A stretch of DNA of 64,000 bases from Chloroflexota bacterium. Lineage in GTDB: Bacteria > Chloroflexota > UBA11872 > VXNJ01. Below, in pieces: positions 25,107 to 33,734 of the stretch (within the stretch, counting starts at the first letter, position 1; each line of letters opens with the position of its first letter). The notes under the pieces are model-generated. The model was not told the origin of the DNA. It did no database searches and saw nothing but the letters and a program-made list of their open reading frames with translations. The position numbers and the translations under genes are program-made. The DNA lies in assembly GCA_026707405.1 (NCBI GenBank), contig JAPOWW010000021.1, forward strand, positions 188,841-252,840, read 5' to 3'.

Positions 25107-27149
25107 ATGCTGGCGCTCCTTAACCCAAGCCCTACTCTGACCGAGCAAGACGTGCGCGTCAGCCTTCGGATGATGGTCTGGGAAGGTGTGGCGTCGGGCG
25201 CGATGTTCAGTCTCGCGAGCGGCGGCTTCTTGGCCGCCTACGCTTTGGCGCTTGGAGCAAACAACCTCCAGGTTGGCGTTTTGGCAGCGATTCCCTTCGT
25301 CACTCAGGTGGCCCAACTCCCGGTCATCCTTGCGGTCGAACGCTTTCGAAGGCGGAAAGCCATTGGAGTGCCTGCTTGGTATGCGGCACAGCTTATGTGG
25401 CTGCCCATAGGCGTAATACCTTTCCTTATAGACACTCCTGGGCCTGTGGCCGTGGCAGCGGTGATCGGACTGCTTGCCCTGCGTGGACTGTTCGCGCCGG
25501 TTTGGGCGACAACCTGGACGAGCTGGATGCGCGATCTCGTCCCTCGGAACATTCTGGGGAGCTATTACGGACGCCGCCTGGCGATCATCACCGGTACAGT
25601 CGCCGTCGTTAGTTTGGCCGGCAGTTTCTTTGTCCGGTGGTGGGAGGACGTATCGTCCCCGGACGACACGATATTCGCCTACTCCTTCCTCTTGATTGGC
25701 GGCTCCATTGCATTCGGGCTCGCTGGCCCTTCGCTGGCACTGCGCGCAAAAGAACCTCTGATGTCGGCGGTCCGGGAGTCGAGCCGTTCGGCAGTCGCGA
25801 TTCTAGTCGAGCCGCTGCGGGACCAGAACTTCTCCAAGCTGTTGAGATTCTTGTTCGTGTGGAGCCTGACTTCGAACCTCGCCATTCCTTTCTTCGCCAT
25901 ATATATGCTTAGGGAGCTTGAGCTATCGCTCCCCACTGTCATCGGCTTTACCGTATTGAGCCAGTTGTCGAACATCCTCTTTGTGCGAGTGTGGGGACCA
26001 ATGGCCGACCGCCTGGGCAGCAAGACCGTTCTCAGCATGGCTGCTTCTCTCTACCTGCTAGTGATCCTCGGCTGGGTATTTACGGCCTATCCCGATACTC
26101 ACGTTCTTACGCTGCCGCTGCTGGCGCTGCTTCACGTATTCGCGGGAATCGCGGGATCCGGAGTAGCGCTGACCACGCATACCCTGACCCTCAAGCTGGC
26201 TCCTGATGGGAAAGCGACGCCCTTCCTGGGGATGGCTAGCATTGGCGCAAGCATAGGCGCTGGAATCGGCCCGATTGTGGGCGGCTTGATGGCCGACTTC
26301 TTTGCCGTCAGATCGCTCCAGGTTGACCTGAGCTGGACGTCGCCAAGCGGAGTCGTGGACGTACCCGCGCTGTCTTTGACGGGTTACGACTTCCTCTTTG
26401 CAATAGCCTTTTTGCTTGGATTGCTTTCACTCAATCTACTCGCCGCTCTGCGGGAAGAGGGCGAAGCGCCCCGTGAAGTCGCACTTGGCGAACTGATGGC
26501 TCGCGCCAGTCCGGCAGCCCGGACCCTATCGTCAGTTCCAGGTCTGGGCGCCGCAGCGTCATTCTCCTACAGCCGTCTCAAGCGCGTGCCGGGAGCTGAC
26601 GTTGCTATCGGTGTTACAGCCTATCAACTGGCGGCTTCCACCCAGGCGGCCGTCCGGTCCGCGGGTCGAGGCCGCGCGCTCGCTCGAAACGTCGCAGAGG
26701 TTGTCGGCGGCGCCTTGGGGAAGTCTCTCGACGGTATGGAGGACATTCGACAGCATGGTCTTGAGGTGGCTCGCCATGCGACGCGAGGCGCCGTTCAAGT
26801 TGGAGACGACCTCGCGGACCATGTCGGAAGAGTAGCCCGCGGTGCCGTCATGGGCACGCTCCATACGTTGGCCGAAAAGAATATTCCGGCATTGGACGCT
26901 CTGCGCGGCGCAGGATACGGCACCGTTCAGGGCGTGGTCGAATCGGGACAGGACCCCGGCGAGGCCGTGGCTGAGGCCGTGGAAGCCGCTCGCCAGGCTG
27001 CGGCAGAGTTTGATGTCGATCCCAATGAAGCCGCCGCCGCTCTGGCCGCGGGCGCATTGGACGCTGCGGCGATATCCGGCGAGGAAGCGCTCATGACCGT
27101 CCGAAATGCGCTGCCTTCGAGCTTGGGAGTCTCTGAACGCGACGAGTGA
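25107..27149 (+). CDS. MFS transporter with long Ala-rich C-terminal extension
   Basis: A 680-residue protein. Residues 1-450 form about 12 membrane helices of a major facilitator, with a GPMADRLGSK loop motif between helices in the second half. The remaining 230 residues are soluble and rich in Ala, Val, Gly and Asp, with amphipathic stretches such as VEAARQAAAEFDVDPNEAAAALAAG, here quoted only from its middle DVDPNEAAAALAAG. That tail is not part of the standard MFS fold and may be a helical cytoplasmic domain. It starts 9 bases after mgtE, which suggests a linked role in metal or ion handling. Substrate unknown. Confidence 0.82.
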   Translation: MLALLNPSPTLTEQDVRVSLRMMVWEGVASGAMFSLASGGFLAAYALALGANNLQVGVLAAIPFVTQVAQLPVILAVERFRRRKAIGVPAWYAAQLMWLPIGVIPFLIDTPGPVAVAAVIGLLALRGLFAPVWATTWTSWMRDLVPRNILGSYYGRRLAIITGTVAVVSLAGSFFVRWWEDVSSPDDTIFAYSFLLIGGSIAFGLAGPSLALRAKEPLMSAVRESSRSAVAILVEPLRDQNFSKLLRFLFVWSLTSNLAIPFFAIYMLRELELSLPTVIGFTVLSQLSNILFVRVWGPMADRLGSKTVLSMAASLYLLVILGWVFTAYPDTHVLTLPLLALLHVFAGIAGSGVALTTHTLTLKLAPDGKATPFLGMASIGASIGAGIGPIVGGLMADFFAVRSLQVDLSWTSPSGVVDVPALSLTGYDFLFAIAFLLGLLSLNLLAALREEGEAPREVALGELMARASPAARTLSSVPGLGAAASFSYSRLKRVPGADVAIGVTAYQLAASTQAAVRSAGRGRALARNVAEVVGGALGKSLDGMEDIRQHGLEVARHATRGAVQVGDDLADHVGRVARGAVMGTLHTLAEKNIPALDALRGAGYGTVQGVVESGQDPGEAVAEAVEAARQAAAEFDVDPNEAAAALAAGALDAAAISGEEALMTVRNALPSSLGVSERDE

Positions 27150-27275
27150 TCGATGACTAAGCTTCACACTCTCTAGCAGTCCCCGCCCCTTGAAGGGATA
27201 TTCGCCACAACGGTCGATTGCCAGAATTGCCCTGCCGTCGAGGGTGTGCCCATGCTCTTTCGAGGGCTACTCGGT

Positions 27276-28445
27276 TTAGCCGCCGCTCAGGACCTTGTAT
27301 CCGTAGTTCTCTTTGGTCCTCTGGGCCGGGGGAAGAACCTCGACGACCACCCTTGAGAGACCGACGACCTCGCCCTGCTCGTCGAAGCTGTAGTTGTCGC
27401 CGAGGGCGCCGCTCCAGGTGATCTCGTACAGGCAATCGCGGAATCCGTCGGCTTCCTGATCGTCGCCGGTCTGCTTGAGACACTCGGCCGCGATATATAC
27501 GTCGTCGTAGGCAGAGCCCAGGTGCCAGGGCAGAGTGATGTAGTCGTAGCGCTCCCTGAAGTTGGCGAGAACTTCCTGGGCCTTCGGATTGTTGGGATCG
27601 GGAGCGGCGGTAATGGCCTTCAGACCGGTCGCGGCGTCTCCGGCTACGTCAAGCGCGGTCGTTCCCACGGTGACCGTTTCGCCATAGATCGGACCCTCGT
27701 AGCCGAGCTCCCGGGCCTGCTTGACGATGGTGCCCGCGGCGAATTCGGACTGCGGCGCTATGTGGAGCGCGTCCGGATTCGCCGCAAAGAGCTTCGTCAA
27801 CTGGGTTCTGAAGTCGGTGGTGTCGGACGCGTACTGCTCTGCGGCGATCACGTTGCCGCCGTTTTTCTCGAACTGCGCCACCGAGGTTCGCCTGACGCCC
27901 TCGGCGTAGTCGGTCTTCTCGGTGATGGTGGCCAGATTGCGGATGCCGTCCGCCCAGAGAACGTTGCCTGTGTTGATGCCCACCTCGATGTCGCTGATCT
28001 GGGTGCGGAAAATGTAGTCGCCGGCGTTGGCGATGTCGGGGTTGCTGGCCAGTCCCGAGAACAGGATCACGCCATCCGCCTCGGCGAGCGGCGCCACCCC
28101 GAGCATCGCGCCGCTGCAGGAAGTCCCAAGTATGATCTTGATTCCGTCCACGTCGGTGAGCTTGTTGTAGGCGCTGATCGCGTCCTGCGCGGTGCACTTG
28201 GAATCTTCGACGACGAATTCCAACATGCGCCCGTTGATGCCGCCGGCGGCGTTGATCTCGTCCAGGGCCATCTGCTTGGCCTGAACGGCCACCGTGCCGT
28301 AGGTCTCACCGGCGCCCGTCTGCGATTCCATAACGCCAATCCGAAACGGAGCCTTATCGCTCTCGCCGTTGCAGGCGACCGCGGTCAGCGCCAGGATCAT
28401 CGGTAGTCCCGACGTGACAATCCGTTTCCAGAACGAGAGTCCCAT
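27276..28445 (-). CDS. Branched-chain-amino-acid-type ABC substrate-binding lipoprotein
   Basis: A 389-residue periplasmic-binding-protein-fold lipoprotein (LivJ/Leu-Ile-Val family). The signal ends LTAVAC with the acylated Cys at 25, then FRIGVMESQTGAGE starts the mature fold; DEINAAGGINGR and EDSKC follow in the usual order, and SAYDDVYIAAECL near the end matches the family. AAGGGGA lies 6 bases before ATG 28445. No permease or ATPase gene is nearby, so it works with a transporter encoded elsewhere or as a sensor protein. It converges on the MFS gene. Ligand unknown; amino acids, amides and aromatic acids are all known for the family. Confidence 0.88.
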   Translation of the reverse strand: MGLSFWKRIVTSGLPMILALTAVACNGESDKAPFRIGVMESQTGAGETYGTVAVQAKQMALDEINAAGGINGRMLEFVVEDSKCTAQDAISAYNKLTDVDGIKIILGTSCSGAMLGVAPLAEADGVILFSGLASNPDIANAGDYIFRTQISDIEVGINTGNVLWADGIRNLATITEKTDYAEGVRRTSVAQFEKNGGNVIAAEQYASDTTDFRTQLTKLFAANPDALHIAPQSEFAAGTIVKQARELGYEGPIYGETVTVGTTALDVAGDAATGLKAITAAPDPNNPKAQEVLANFRERYDYITLPWHLGSAYDDVYIAAECLKQTGDDQEADGFRDCLYEITWSGALGDNYSFDEQGEVVGLSRVVVEVLPPAQRTKENYGYKVLSGG

Positions 28446-28640
28446 GAAGTTTCCCCTTAGGGTGTGACCTGCGTCGATACTCAGCGAAAACGTCGGCCTA
28501 GATGGTCAGGGAGAATGTCGGTCGGCGTTGTTTTTCATAATAGTGGTTAGCGTCAGGTAGAACGTGCGCCGTTATTCTCGCGCCGCCCGCGGACATCCCC
28601 ATGCCTCTCCCCGTGAGGGCATCCGCGGTAAGCGGACTTA

Positions 28641-30410
28641 TTACTCGTACCAGCCTGAGGCGAAGATCAGGCCGTCGTGCCGAATGGCCCAGGTGTGCTT
28701 GGTCTGCTGCTCACCGGTCTCCGGATTCAGGAAAACGTAGCTAACCCAGCGGCCCTCTTCGTCGGCGGCGAGGAGGTCGTCGCCGTAGAAGTACCCGGTA
28801 ACGTCGACGCGCAGGCTGGGATCGCGGCCCCTGATCTCGGGCCTGTAGTGGCCAATGGTGAGGCCGTCCTCGACGTTGATGATGAAGACGTACCACGGCC
28901 CATCGATGCTCTCGACCATGTTGTAGTAGTCGATGGTCGCGTCACGCCCTTCGGCGTCGTATCTACTGAGCGCGCGGGACACGAAGGCTTGCGTGTAGCC
29001 GGCGGCGTCCGACTTGTTGGGCGAGTACCAACCTGAGCCGAAGATCAGGCCGTCGCGCCGTACGGCCCAGGTGTGCTTGGTCTCGTGCTCACCGGTGGCG
29101 GGGTTCAAGAAGACGTAGTTGACCCAACGGCCCTCTTCGTCGGCGGCGAGGAGGTCGTCGCCGTAGAAGTACCCGGTGACGTCGACACGCAGGCTGGGAT
29201 CGCGGCCCCTGATCTCGGGCCTGTAGTGGCCAATGGTCAGGCCGTCCTCCACGTTGACGATGAAGACGTACCACGGCCCGTCAACGCTTTCGACCGTGTT
29301 GTAGTAGTCGATGGTGACGTCGCGTCCCACACCGGCGTAGAGGTCGATCGCGCGTTCCACGATGGCCTGGGTGTAGGCGGCGGGCTTGGCGTTGGATGGT
29401 CCGGGCTCGTACCAGCCTGATCCGAAGACGAGGCCGTCGTGGCGAACGGCCCAGGAGTGCTTCGTCTGTGTATCCCCGGACTCCGGGTTGACCCAGGTGT
29501 AATCGACCCAGGCGCCTTCCTCGGTCGCGCCCGCGACGACGTGAAGGCCGGTTGGAAACCCGTCCGGCCCGCGAACGTCCTCGGCGGGAAGTACCACGAG
29601 ATGCGGGTTCGCCGCATTGGCGATATGCATGTCGTTCTCATCGAAGACAAATACGTACCACTGCCCGTCGATGCTCTGCGGGGAGTTGTAGTAGTCGAGT
29701 ACGGCCTCTAGCCCCACGTCGTCATAGAGGCCGATAGCCCGCTGGACGACGTGCTTGGTGTACGTCGCCGGCTCGTCCCTGGACGGCCCCGGCTCGTACC
29801 AGCCGGAGCCGAAAAGGATGTCGTCTTGTACAACTACCCAGGAGTGTTTCGTCTCAGATTCGCCGGTATTCGGATTCACCCAGGTGTAGTCAACCCAGGC
29901 GCCTTCCTCGGTTGCGACCGCCGCAATCTGCTCGTTGACGGGGAAGCCGTCGGGACCCTTTATATCGTCCGTGCTGCGTCCGACCAGTACCGGAATCGCC
30001 GCGTGCGCAAGCATCGTGTCCGCGTCGGCGATGAACACATACCACTGCTCGTCGATGCTCTGCGGGGAGTTGTAGTAGTCGAGCGTGGACTGGAGGCCAT
30101 CGCTGTTGTAGCGCTGGATGGCGCGCTCGACGAATGCCTGGGTGTAGGCGGCGGGCTCGGACTTGGACGGAAGCTGGTAGGGACGGACGCCGATCCGCAA
30201 ACCGGAGTCCCGATGTTCACTCTGACATACGGCTTCGGCCTGGTCGCCGTGGACCCGCGCGTAGATCCCGACGTTCTCATGGTTGCCCCGGCCGGCTTCA
30301 ATGAGGTCGTTGAGTTCGGTACAGCTCGTCGGCCACTGTGCGAGTGCCGTGGAGACACTTATTGCAACAAGCGAGACCACCGCGACAGCGGCCAATGCCA
30401 GACGCCCCAT
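28641..30410 (-). CDS. Secreted protein of four tandem Cache-like sensor domains
   Basis: A 589-residue exported protein: signal peptide 1-24 (cut after ALA), a short Cys-containing head (to about 80), then four units of about 120 residues at 86-206, 214-335, 343-463 and 470-589. Each runs YTQAxVERAI..Y, DYYNxxxSxDxxWYVF, a central D/G-rich loop, EEGxWVxYxxxNPxTG, KHxW and GSGWYE, which resembles the small-molecule-binding single Cache fold. Normally such domains sit on membrane receptors; here there is no membrane anchor or output domain. GGAGGAG precedes ATG 30410. It lies 170 bases downstream of the one-piece kinase gene on the same strand, so it may feed ligand information to a partner. 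Domain identity is by pattern, not by search. Confidence 0.75.
   Translation of the reverse strand: MGRLALAAVAVVSLVAISVSTALAQWPTSCTELNDLIEAGRGNHENVGIYARVHGDQAEAVCQSEHRDSGLRIGVRPYQLPSKSEPAAYTQAFVERAIQRYNSDGLQSTLDYYNSPQSIDEQWYVFIADADTMLAHAAIPVLVGRSTDDIKGPDGFPVNEQIAAVATEEGAWVDYTWVNPNTGESETKHSWVVVQDDILFGSGWYEPGPSRDEPATYTKHVVQRAIGLYDDVGLEAVLDYYNSPQSIDGQWYVFVFDENDMHIANAANPHLVVLPAEDVRGPDGFPTGLHVVAGATEEGAWVDYTWVNPESGDTQTKHSWAVRHDGLVFGSGWYEPGPSNAKPAAYTQAIVERAIDLYAGVGRDVTIDYYNTVESVDGPWYVFIVNVEDGLTIGHYRPEIRGRDPSLRVDVTGYFYGDDLLAADEEGRWVNYVFLNPATGEHETKHTWAVRRDGLIFGSGWYSPNKSDAAGYTQAFVSRALSRYDAEGRDATIDYYNMVESIDGPWYVFIINVEDGLTIGHYRPEIRGRDPSLRVDVTGYFYGDDLLAADEEGRWVSYVFLNPETGEQQTKHTWAIRHDGLIFASGWYE
28753..28960 (-). 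repeat. Near-identical DNA repeat between Cache units 3 and 4
   Basis: This stretch matches 29131-29338 (offset 378 bases) almost base for base, including synonymous sites, while units 1 and 2 differ more. Recent duplication or gene conversion is indicated. Confidence 0.8.
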
Positions 30411-30580
30411 GTCGAACCTTCTCCTCCGTAGGAAGCCTTACCCGGTTATCAAAGATAGCAAGTTTGGCGCTAACTGAAGGAAGCCATTGGCGCTCTACGC
30501 TTCATCTATACGCCTTCATACGCCGCAGGGGTCCGACATCCTCGATTGACCGGTTTTTTGGGAGCAGGTCGTGTGGTCGT

Positions 30581-32968
30581 TCAGTGACCGGTATCCGGCT
30601 CCGCCCCCGGCAACTCCCCGTGCGGCATGCGGTAGCCGACGCGCGGTTGAGCGAAGATGTAGTTGGGAGCGCGCGCGTCCTCGCCCAGCTTGCGACGCAG
30701 TCTCCTCAAATGAGTTCGGAGGGTTCGAGTGTCGCGCGACTTCCCCGGACCCCAAACGCGATCCAGAAGCCGGTCGTGAGGCACGACCCGCCCTGCGTGA
30801 GCCGACAGCTCGACGAGCAGGTCATATTCGGTCGGCGTAAGTTGCACGGGCTTCCCGGCGACGGTCACAAGGCGCTCGGCGTAGTTGATGGTCAAATCGC
30901 CCAGGACGTAGGGCTTCGACGGTTCGGTCCTATGAGGCGTGTCCCGCCGTCGCAAGGCCGCTCTGATCCTTGCCACAAGCTCGGTTGGCGAGAACGGTTT
31001 GACGATATAGTCCGCGGCTCCCGCCTCGAAGGCCCTGGCGATAACGTGGTCCCGGCCATAGGCGGAAATGAATATCACGGGCACGTCGATAAGGTCGAAA
31101 ATGGCCTCCATCAGCTCGATTCCATCCGAGCTTGGCAGCATCAGGTCGAGGAGCACTAGGTGCGGCCTGTTTTGTTCGACAAATAGCAGCGCTTCCGCCG
31201 GTTCGGCGGTCACTATCGGGTGATATCCCGCATCGGAGAGTGTGTTCCGGACATATCTGAGCGTTTGCGGGTCATCGTCTACGACGAGGACTGGCTGGCC
31301 GTCGCTTGCCGCCTGCGGCGGGCGCATGGACCGGCGAGGCGACGTGGCCGGAGCCTCTTCGATCGCAGGGACCGTGAAGGTGAATCGAGCGCCCAGACCC
31401 ATCCCTTCACTCTCGGCCCAGATGCGTCCTCCGTGGGCCTCCACTATTCCCTTGCAAATCGCGAGGCCCAAGCCCGTGTCGCCGCCGTGGTCCTCGGTTT
31501 CGGCCCGATAAAACTTCCGAAACAGGTGCGGCAAGCGGTCGGCCGGTATACCCCTGCCCTCGTCGGCAACTGAGATGGCGACGTGGACGCCATCTCTAAC
31601 CGCGGCCACCCTTATTAACGACGAATCCGGCGAATTCCTGGAGGCGTTGGACAGGAGATTGCCGATGACCTGGACGATGCGCCGCCTATCGGCCATCACG
31701 AGGGGCAGATCCGGCGCAAGGTCGATTTCGAGAATGCTGCGGCCCCCTCCGCTCAGGAAGGTGTTCCGCGCCCGATCCACCAATACCGCCACGTCGACCG
31801 CTTCGGGACTGACCGGCAGCGTGCCCGTCTCGAGGCGCGCGACGTCGAGCAGGTCCCTGATCAGGTCGCGCATGTTGTCGGCCTGATCGACGATTATCCG
31901 CAGAAACTGGCGTATCTCGGCCGGATCCAGGTTAGACGGCGCGTCCAGCAGGCCGGTCGCCGAGCCTCTGATCGACGTCAGCGGCGTCCGCAGCTCGTGA
32001 CTTACCATGGCTAGGAACTCGGCGCGCAGCCGCTCCATTTCCTCGAACGGCGTCATGTCCTGAAGCGTGACCACGACGGACTCGATTTCGCCCTCCTCCG
32101 AGCGGATGGGAGTGGAGTTGATGAGGGTCGTCACGCTCCTGCCGTCCGGGACTTTCATCACGATCTCCTCGGCGCGCAACGTCTCGTCAATGCTGAGCAA
32201 CTGCGCGAGGGAGAACTCCTGGAGAGATATCTCCCGCCCGTCCTCGCGCCGGAAGGTCAGCACTTCCAGCAGCTGCTCGGGCGACTGGTCGGGCTCCCGC
32301 AGGCCGTCCACGATCCTCCTCGCCTCCTGGTTTAACGAGACGGGCGCTCCCGTCCTCGCGTCGAAAACCACGACACCCACCGGCGAGGTGTCGATCAGCG
32401 TTTCCAGGTCGGCCCTGGCCCGCTTTTCGTCCCGGTGCCTGCGTACGTTCACAACGACCAGCGCAACCTGGGACGCGAACATCTCGAGGATCTCCTCGTC
32501 TTCGCGGCTAAATTCCTGGCCTGGTTCCCTCTTGGCCAGGTGGATGTTTCCGACATCCACGCCCCGATGGCGGATGGGGGCGGTCAGGAAAGAACTCGCC
32601 GGTACGGGAATTTGCCAATCGGGCATGCCGATCGACCTGGTGAGATCGGCTAAATCCGGCACTCGCAACGGTCCTGAAATCTTGCTGAGATATTCCAGGA
32701 ACTTCGGCCCCTCGGGCATCTCCCACACCTGCTGGGACATTTCTCGGGTCATGCCGGAGACCACGAAGGCTTCGAGCACACCGGACTCGTCCATGGTGTT
32801 GATCACGGCGTAATCGGCACTGGTCAGCAACCGGGCGCTGTCCAGCACCCCCTGCAACACCGCGTCGAGGTCGAGGCTCTCATTGATGCGGCGCGAGGCT
32901 TCACACAGCTTGGACAGACGGTCCTGGAGTTCCTCTATCTTTCGATCGCGTGCATCTGGTCGTGTCAA
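30581..32968 (-). CDS. One-piece two-component protein: GAF-PAS-histidine kinase-receiver-winged helix
   Basis: A 795-residue soluble protein. Coiled coil 8-30, GAF about 30-178, PAS about 187-305, HisKA with H324 in MVSHELRTPL, HATPase about 420-535 (N441, DEGRGIP, GDTGLGL), receiver about 558-672 with D564-D566, phosphoacceptor D608 and K657, then an OmpR/PhoB winged helix about 688-783 ending GVGYRM. So one chain can sense, autophosphorylate, transfer to its own receiver and bind DNA. Lack of membrane helices means the signal is cytoplasmic. ATG 32968 diverges from the leader region with PhoB-like boxes at 33094-33140, a likely target. The Cache protein lies downstream. All phospho-relay residues are intact. 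Confidence 0.92.
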   Translation of the reverse strand: MTRPDARDRKIEELQDRLSKLCEASRRINESLDLDAVLQGVLDSARLLTSADYAVINTMDESGVLEAFVVSGMTREMSQQVWEMPEGPKFLEYLSKISGPLRVPDLADLTRSIGMPDWQIPVPASSFLTAPIRHRGVDVGNIHLAKREPGQEFSREDEEILEMFASQVALVVVNVRRHRDEKRARADLETLIDTSPVGVVVFDARTGAPVSLNQEARRIVDGLREPDQSPEQLLEVLTFRREDGREISLQEFSLAQLLSIDETLRAEEIVMKVPDGRSVTTLINSTPIRSEEGEIESVVVTLQDMTPFEEMERLRAEFLAMVSHELRTPLTSIRGSATGLLDAPSNLDPAEIRQFLRIIVDQADNMRDLIRDLLDVARLETGTLPVSPEAVDVAVLVDRARNTFLSGGGRSILEIDLAPDLPLVMADRRRIVQVIGNLLSNASRNSPDSSLIRVAAVRDGVHVAISVADEGRGIPADRLPHLFRKFYRAETEDHGGDTGLGLAICKGIVEAHGGRIWAESEGMGLGARFTFTVPAIEEAPATSPRRSMRPPQAASDGQPVLVVDDDPQTLRYVRNTLSDAGYHPIVTAEPAEALLFVEQNRPHLVLLDLMLPSSDGIELMEAIFDLIDVPVIFISAYGRDHVIARAFEAGAADYIVKPFSPTELVARIRAALRRRDTPHRTEPSKPYVLGDLTINYAERLVTVAGKPVQLTPTEYDLLVELSAHAGRVVPHDRLLDRVWGPGKSRDTRTLRTHLRRLRRKLGEDARAPNYIFAQPRVGYRMPHGELPGAEPDTGH

Positions 32969-33093
32969 CTCATCACCTCGCTTGGACGGCGGCCGCCCCT
33001 GGTCGGGGACCCTCAGGCTGCGACCCTATGCGGTATTGGAACTCGGCACGCAATAGTCCGACTCAGAGTTAATTATAGCATTTTCGCCCGAAT

Positions 33094-33158
33094 GTCACCC
33101 TAACGTCATTAAAAAAGGGGTAAATGTCACCCTGGCGTCACGTTTAGAGCAGTAAAAT
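33094..33158 (+). promoter_or_regulatory. Tandem PhoB-like boxes and -10 element, copy A
   Basis: GTCA half-sites start at 33094, 33105, 33126 and 33137: two pairs with the 11-base spacing of a Pho box, offset by 32 bases. The -10 TAAAAT at 33153-33158 follows as in PhoB-class activated promoters. The same layout recurs at 35516-35580. The adjacent kinase-regulator gene encodes an OmpR/PhoB-type DNA-binding domain, so it is the likely binder. Confidence 0.65.
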
Positions 33159-33161
33159 ATC

Positions 33162-33725
33162 GCGCTAGGGAGGTTCCAGGTTTCGACTCGCGACCGGGTC
33201 GGATGCCTGATCGAGAGATCATCACGCCGGTCGCCGTCCGAGAACTTCCAGAGCAGTGTGCGTTTAGGGCGTGGTGTGCGCCATACGGCGATCAAGCCAC
33301 CGTAGAAGGTCGGTGAGCGTGCCTCACTTGCTGGAGGATCGAGGAGAGCCGATGCGACCAAACTCTCATCCCTTCACCGCAACGCATGAGCTTGCAGGGC
33401 CATCGCGAGCGGATGCTACAAGCGCCGTTTCGAGCACTCCGCTGTATATGACCAGCGGGATTCGCCGGATGCCCGAAGAGCCACCTCTCAGGGCCGATTC
33501 GACTCTCCGGTCCTGTCTGGCGGGGAGCGGGGTGACTTGCCCCCTGGAGCCTCTACATCACTTCCAGGCCGTCACCCCGCTCAGCAGAGCGGGTATCCCC
33601 CATTGAGTGTTGACCGCATTGCAATGCACGGGGATACCCGCTCGCCTGGGCGAGACGTTGTTTTCGGTGATGTCGTGCGCCGAGATAAAGGGATGGCGTC
33701 TCGCCCACCTCGAAATCGATTGACG
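33162..33725 (+). ncRNA. Structured leader RNA, copy A
   Basis: Starting at the predicted transcription start, 33162-33208 is identical to 35584-35630. Near the 3' end come three stems: 33525-33536 with 33571-33582 (12 perfect pairs, inner stem 33543-33548/33563-33568), 33587-33600 with 33630-33643 (14 perfect pairs), and 33648-33657 with 33697-33706 (10 perfect pairs). The last stem ends 28 bases before GTG 33735, so the RNA is probably the 5' leader of the secreted-protein gene and could control its expression. A small ORF overlaps it. Confidence 0.6.
33352..33606 (+). CDS. Possible small leader protein, copy A
   Basis: An 84-codon frame starting MRPNSHPFTATHEL, with GAGGAGAG 5 bases before the ATG. 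The parallel frame in copy B (35776-36036) aligns for 60 codons without gaps and shares TSGIRRMP, PPLRADSTL and SCLAG; about ten differences are synonymous and about seventeen are not. The 3' part overlaps the first RNA stem. Coding is therefore possible but the RNA structure is a competing explanation. Confidence 0.35.
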   Translation: MRPNSHPFTATHELAGPSRADATSAVSSTPLYMTSGIRRMPEEPPLRADSTLRSCLAGSGVTCPLEPLHHFQAVTPLSRAGIPH

Positions 33726-33734
33726 GAGAGTTAA

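Noticed and set aside
33170-33208. tRNA T-arm-like GGTTTCGACTC in the leader repeat
   Set aside because: No matching acceptor or anticodon arms surround it; it is part of the 47-base leader repeat.
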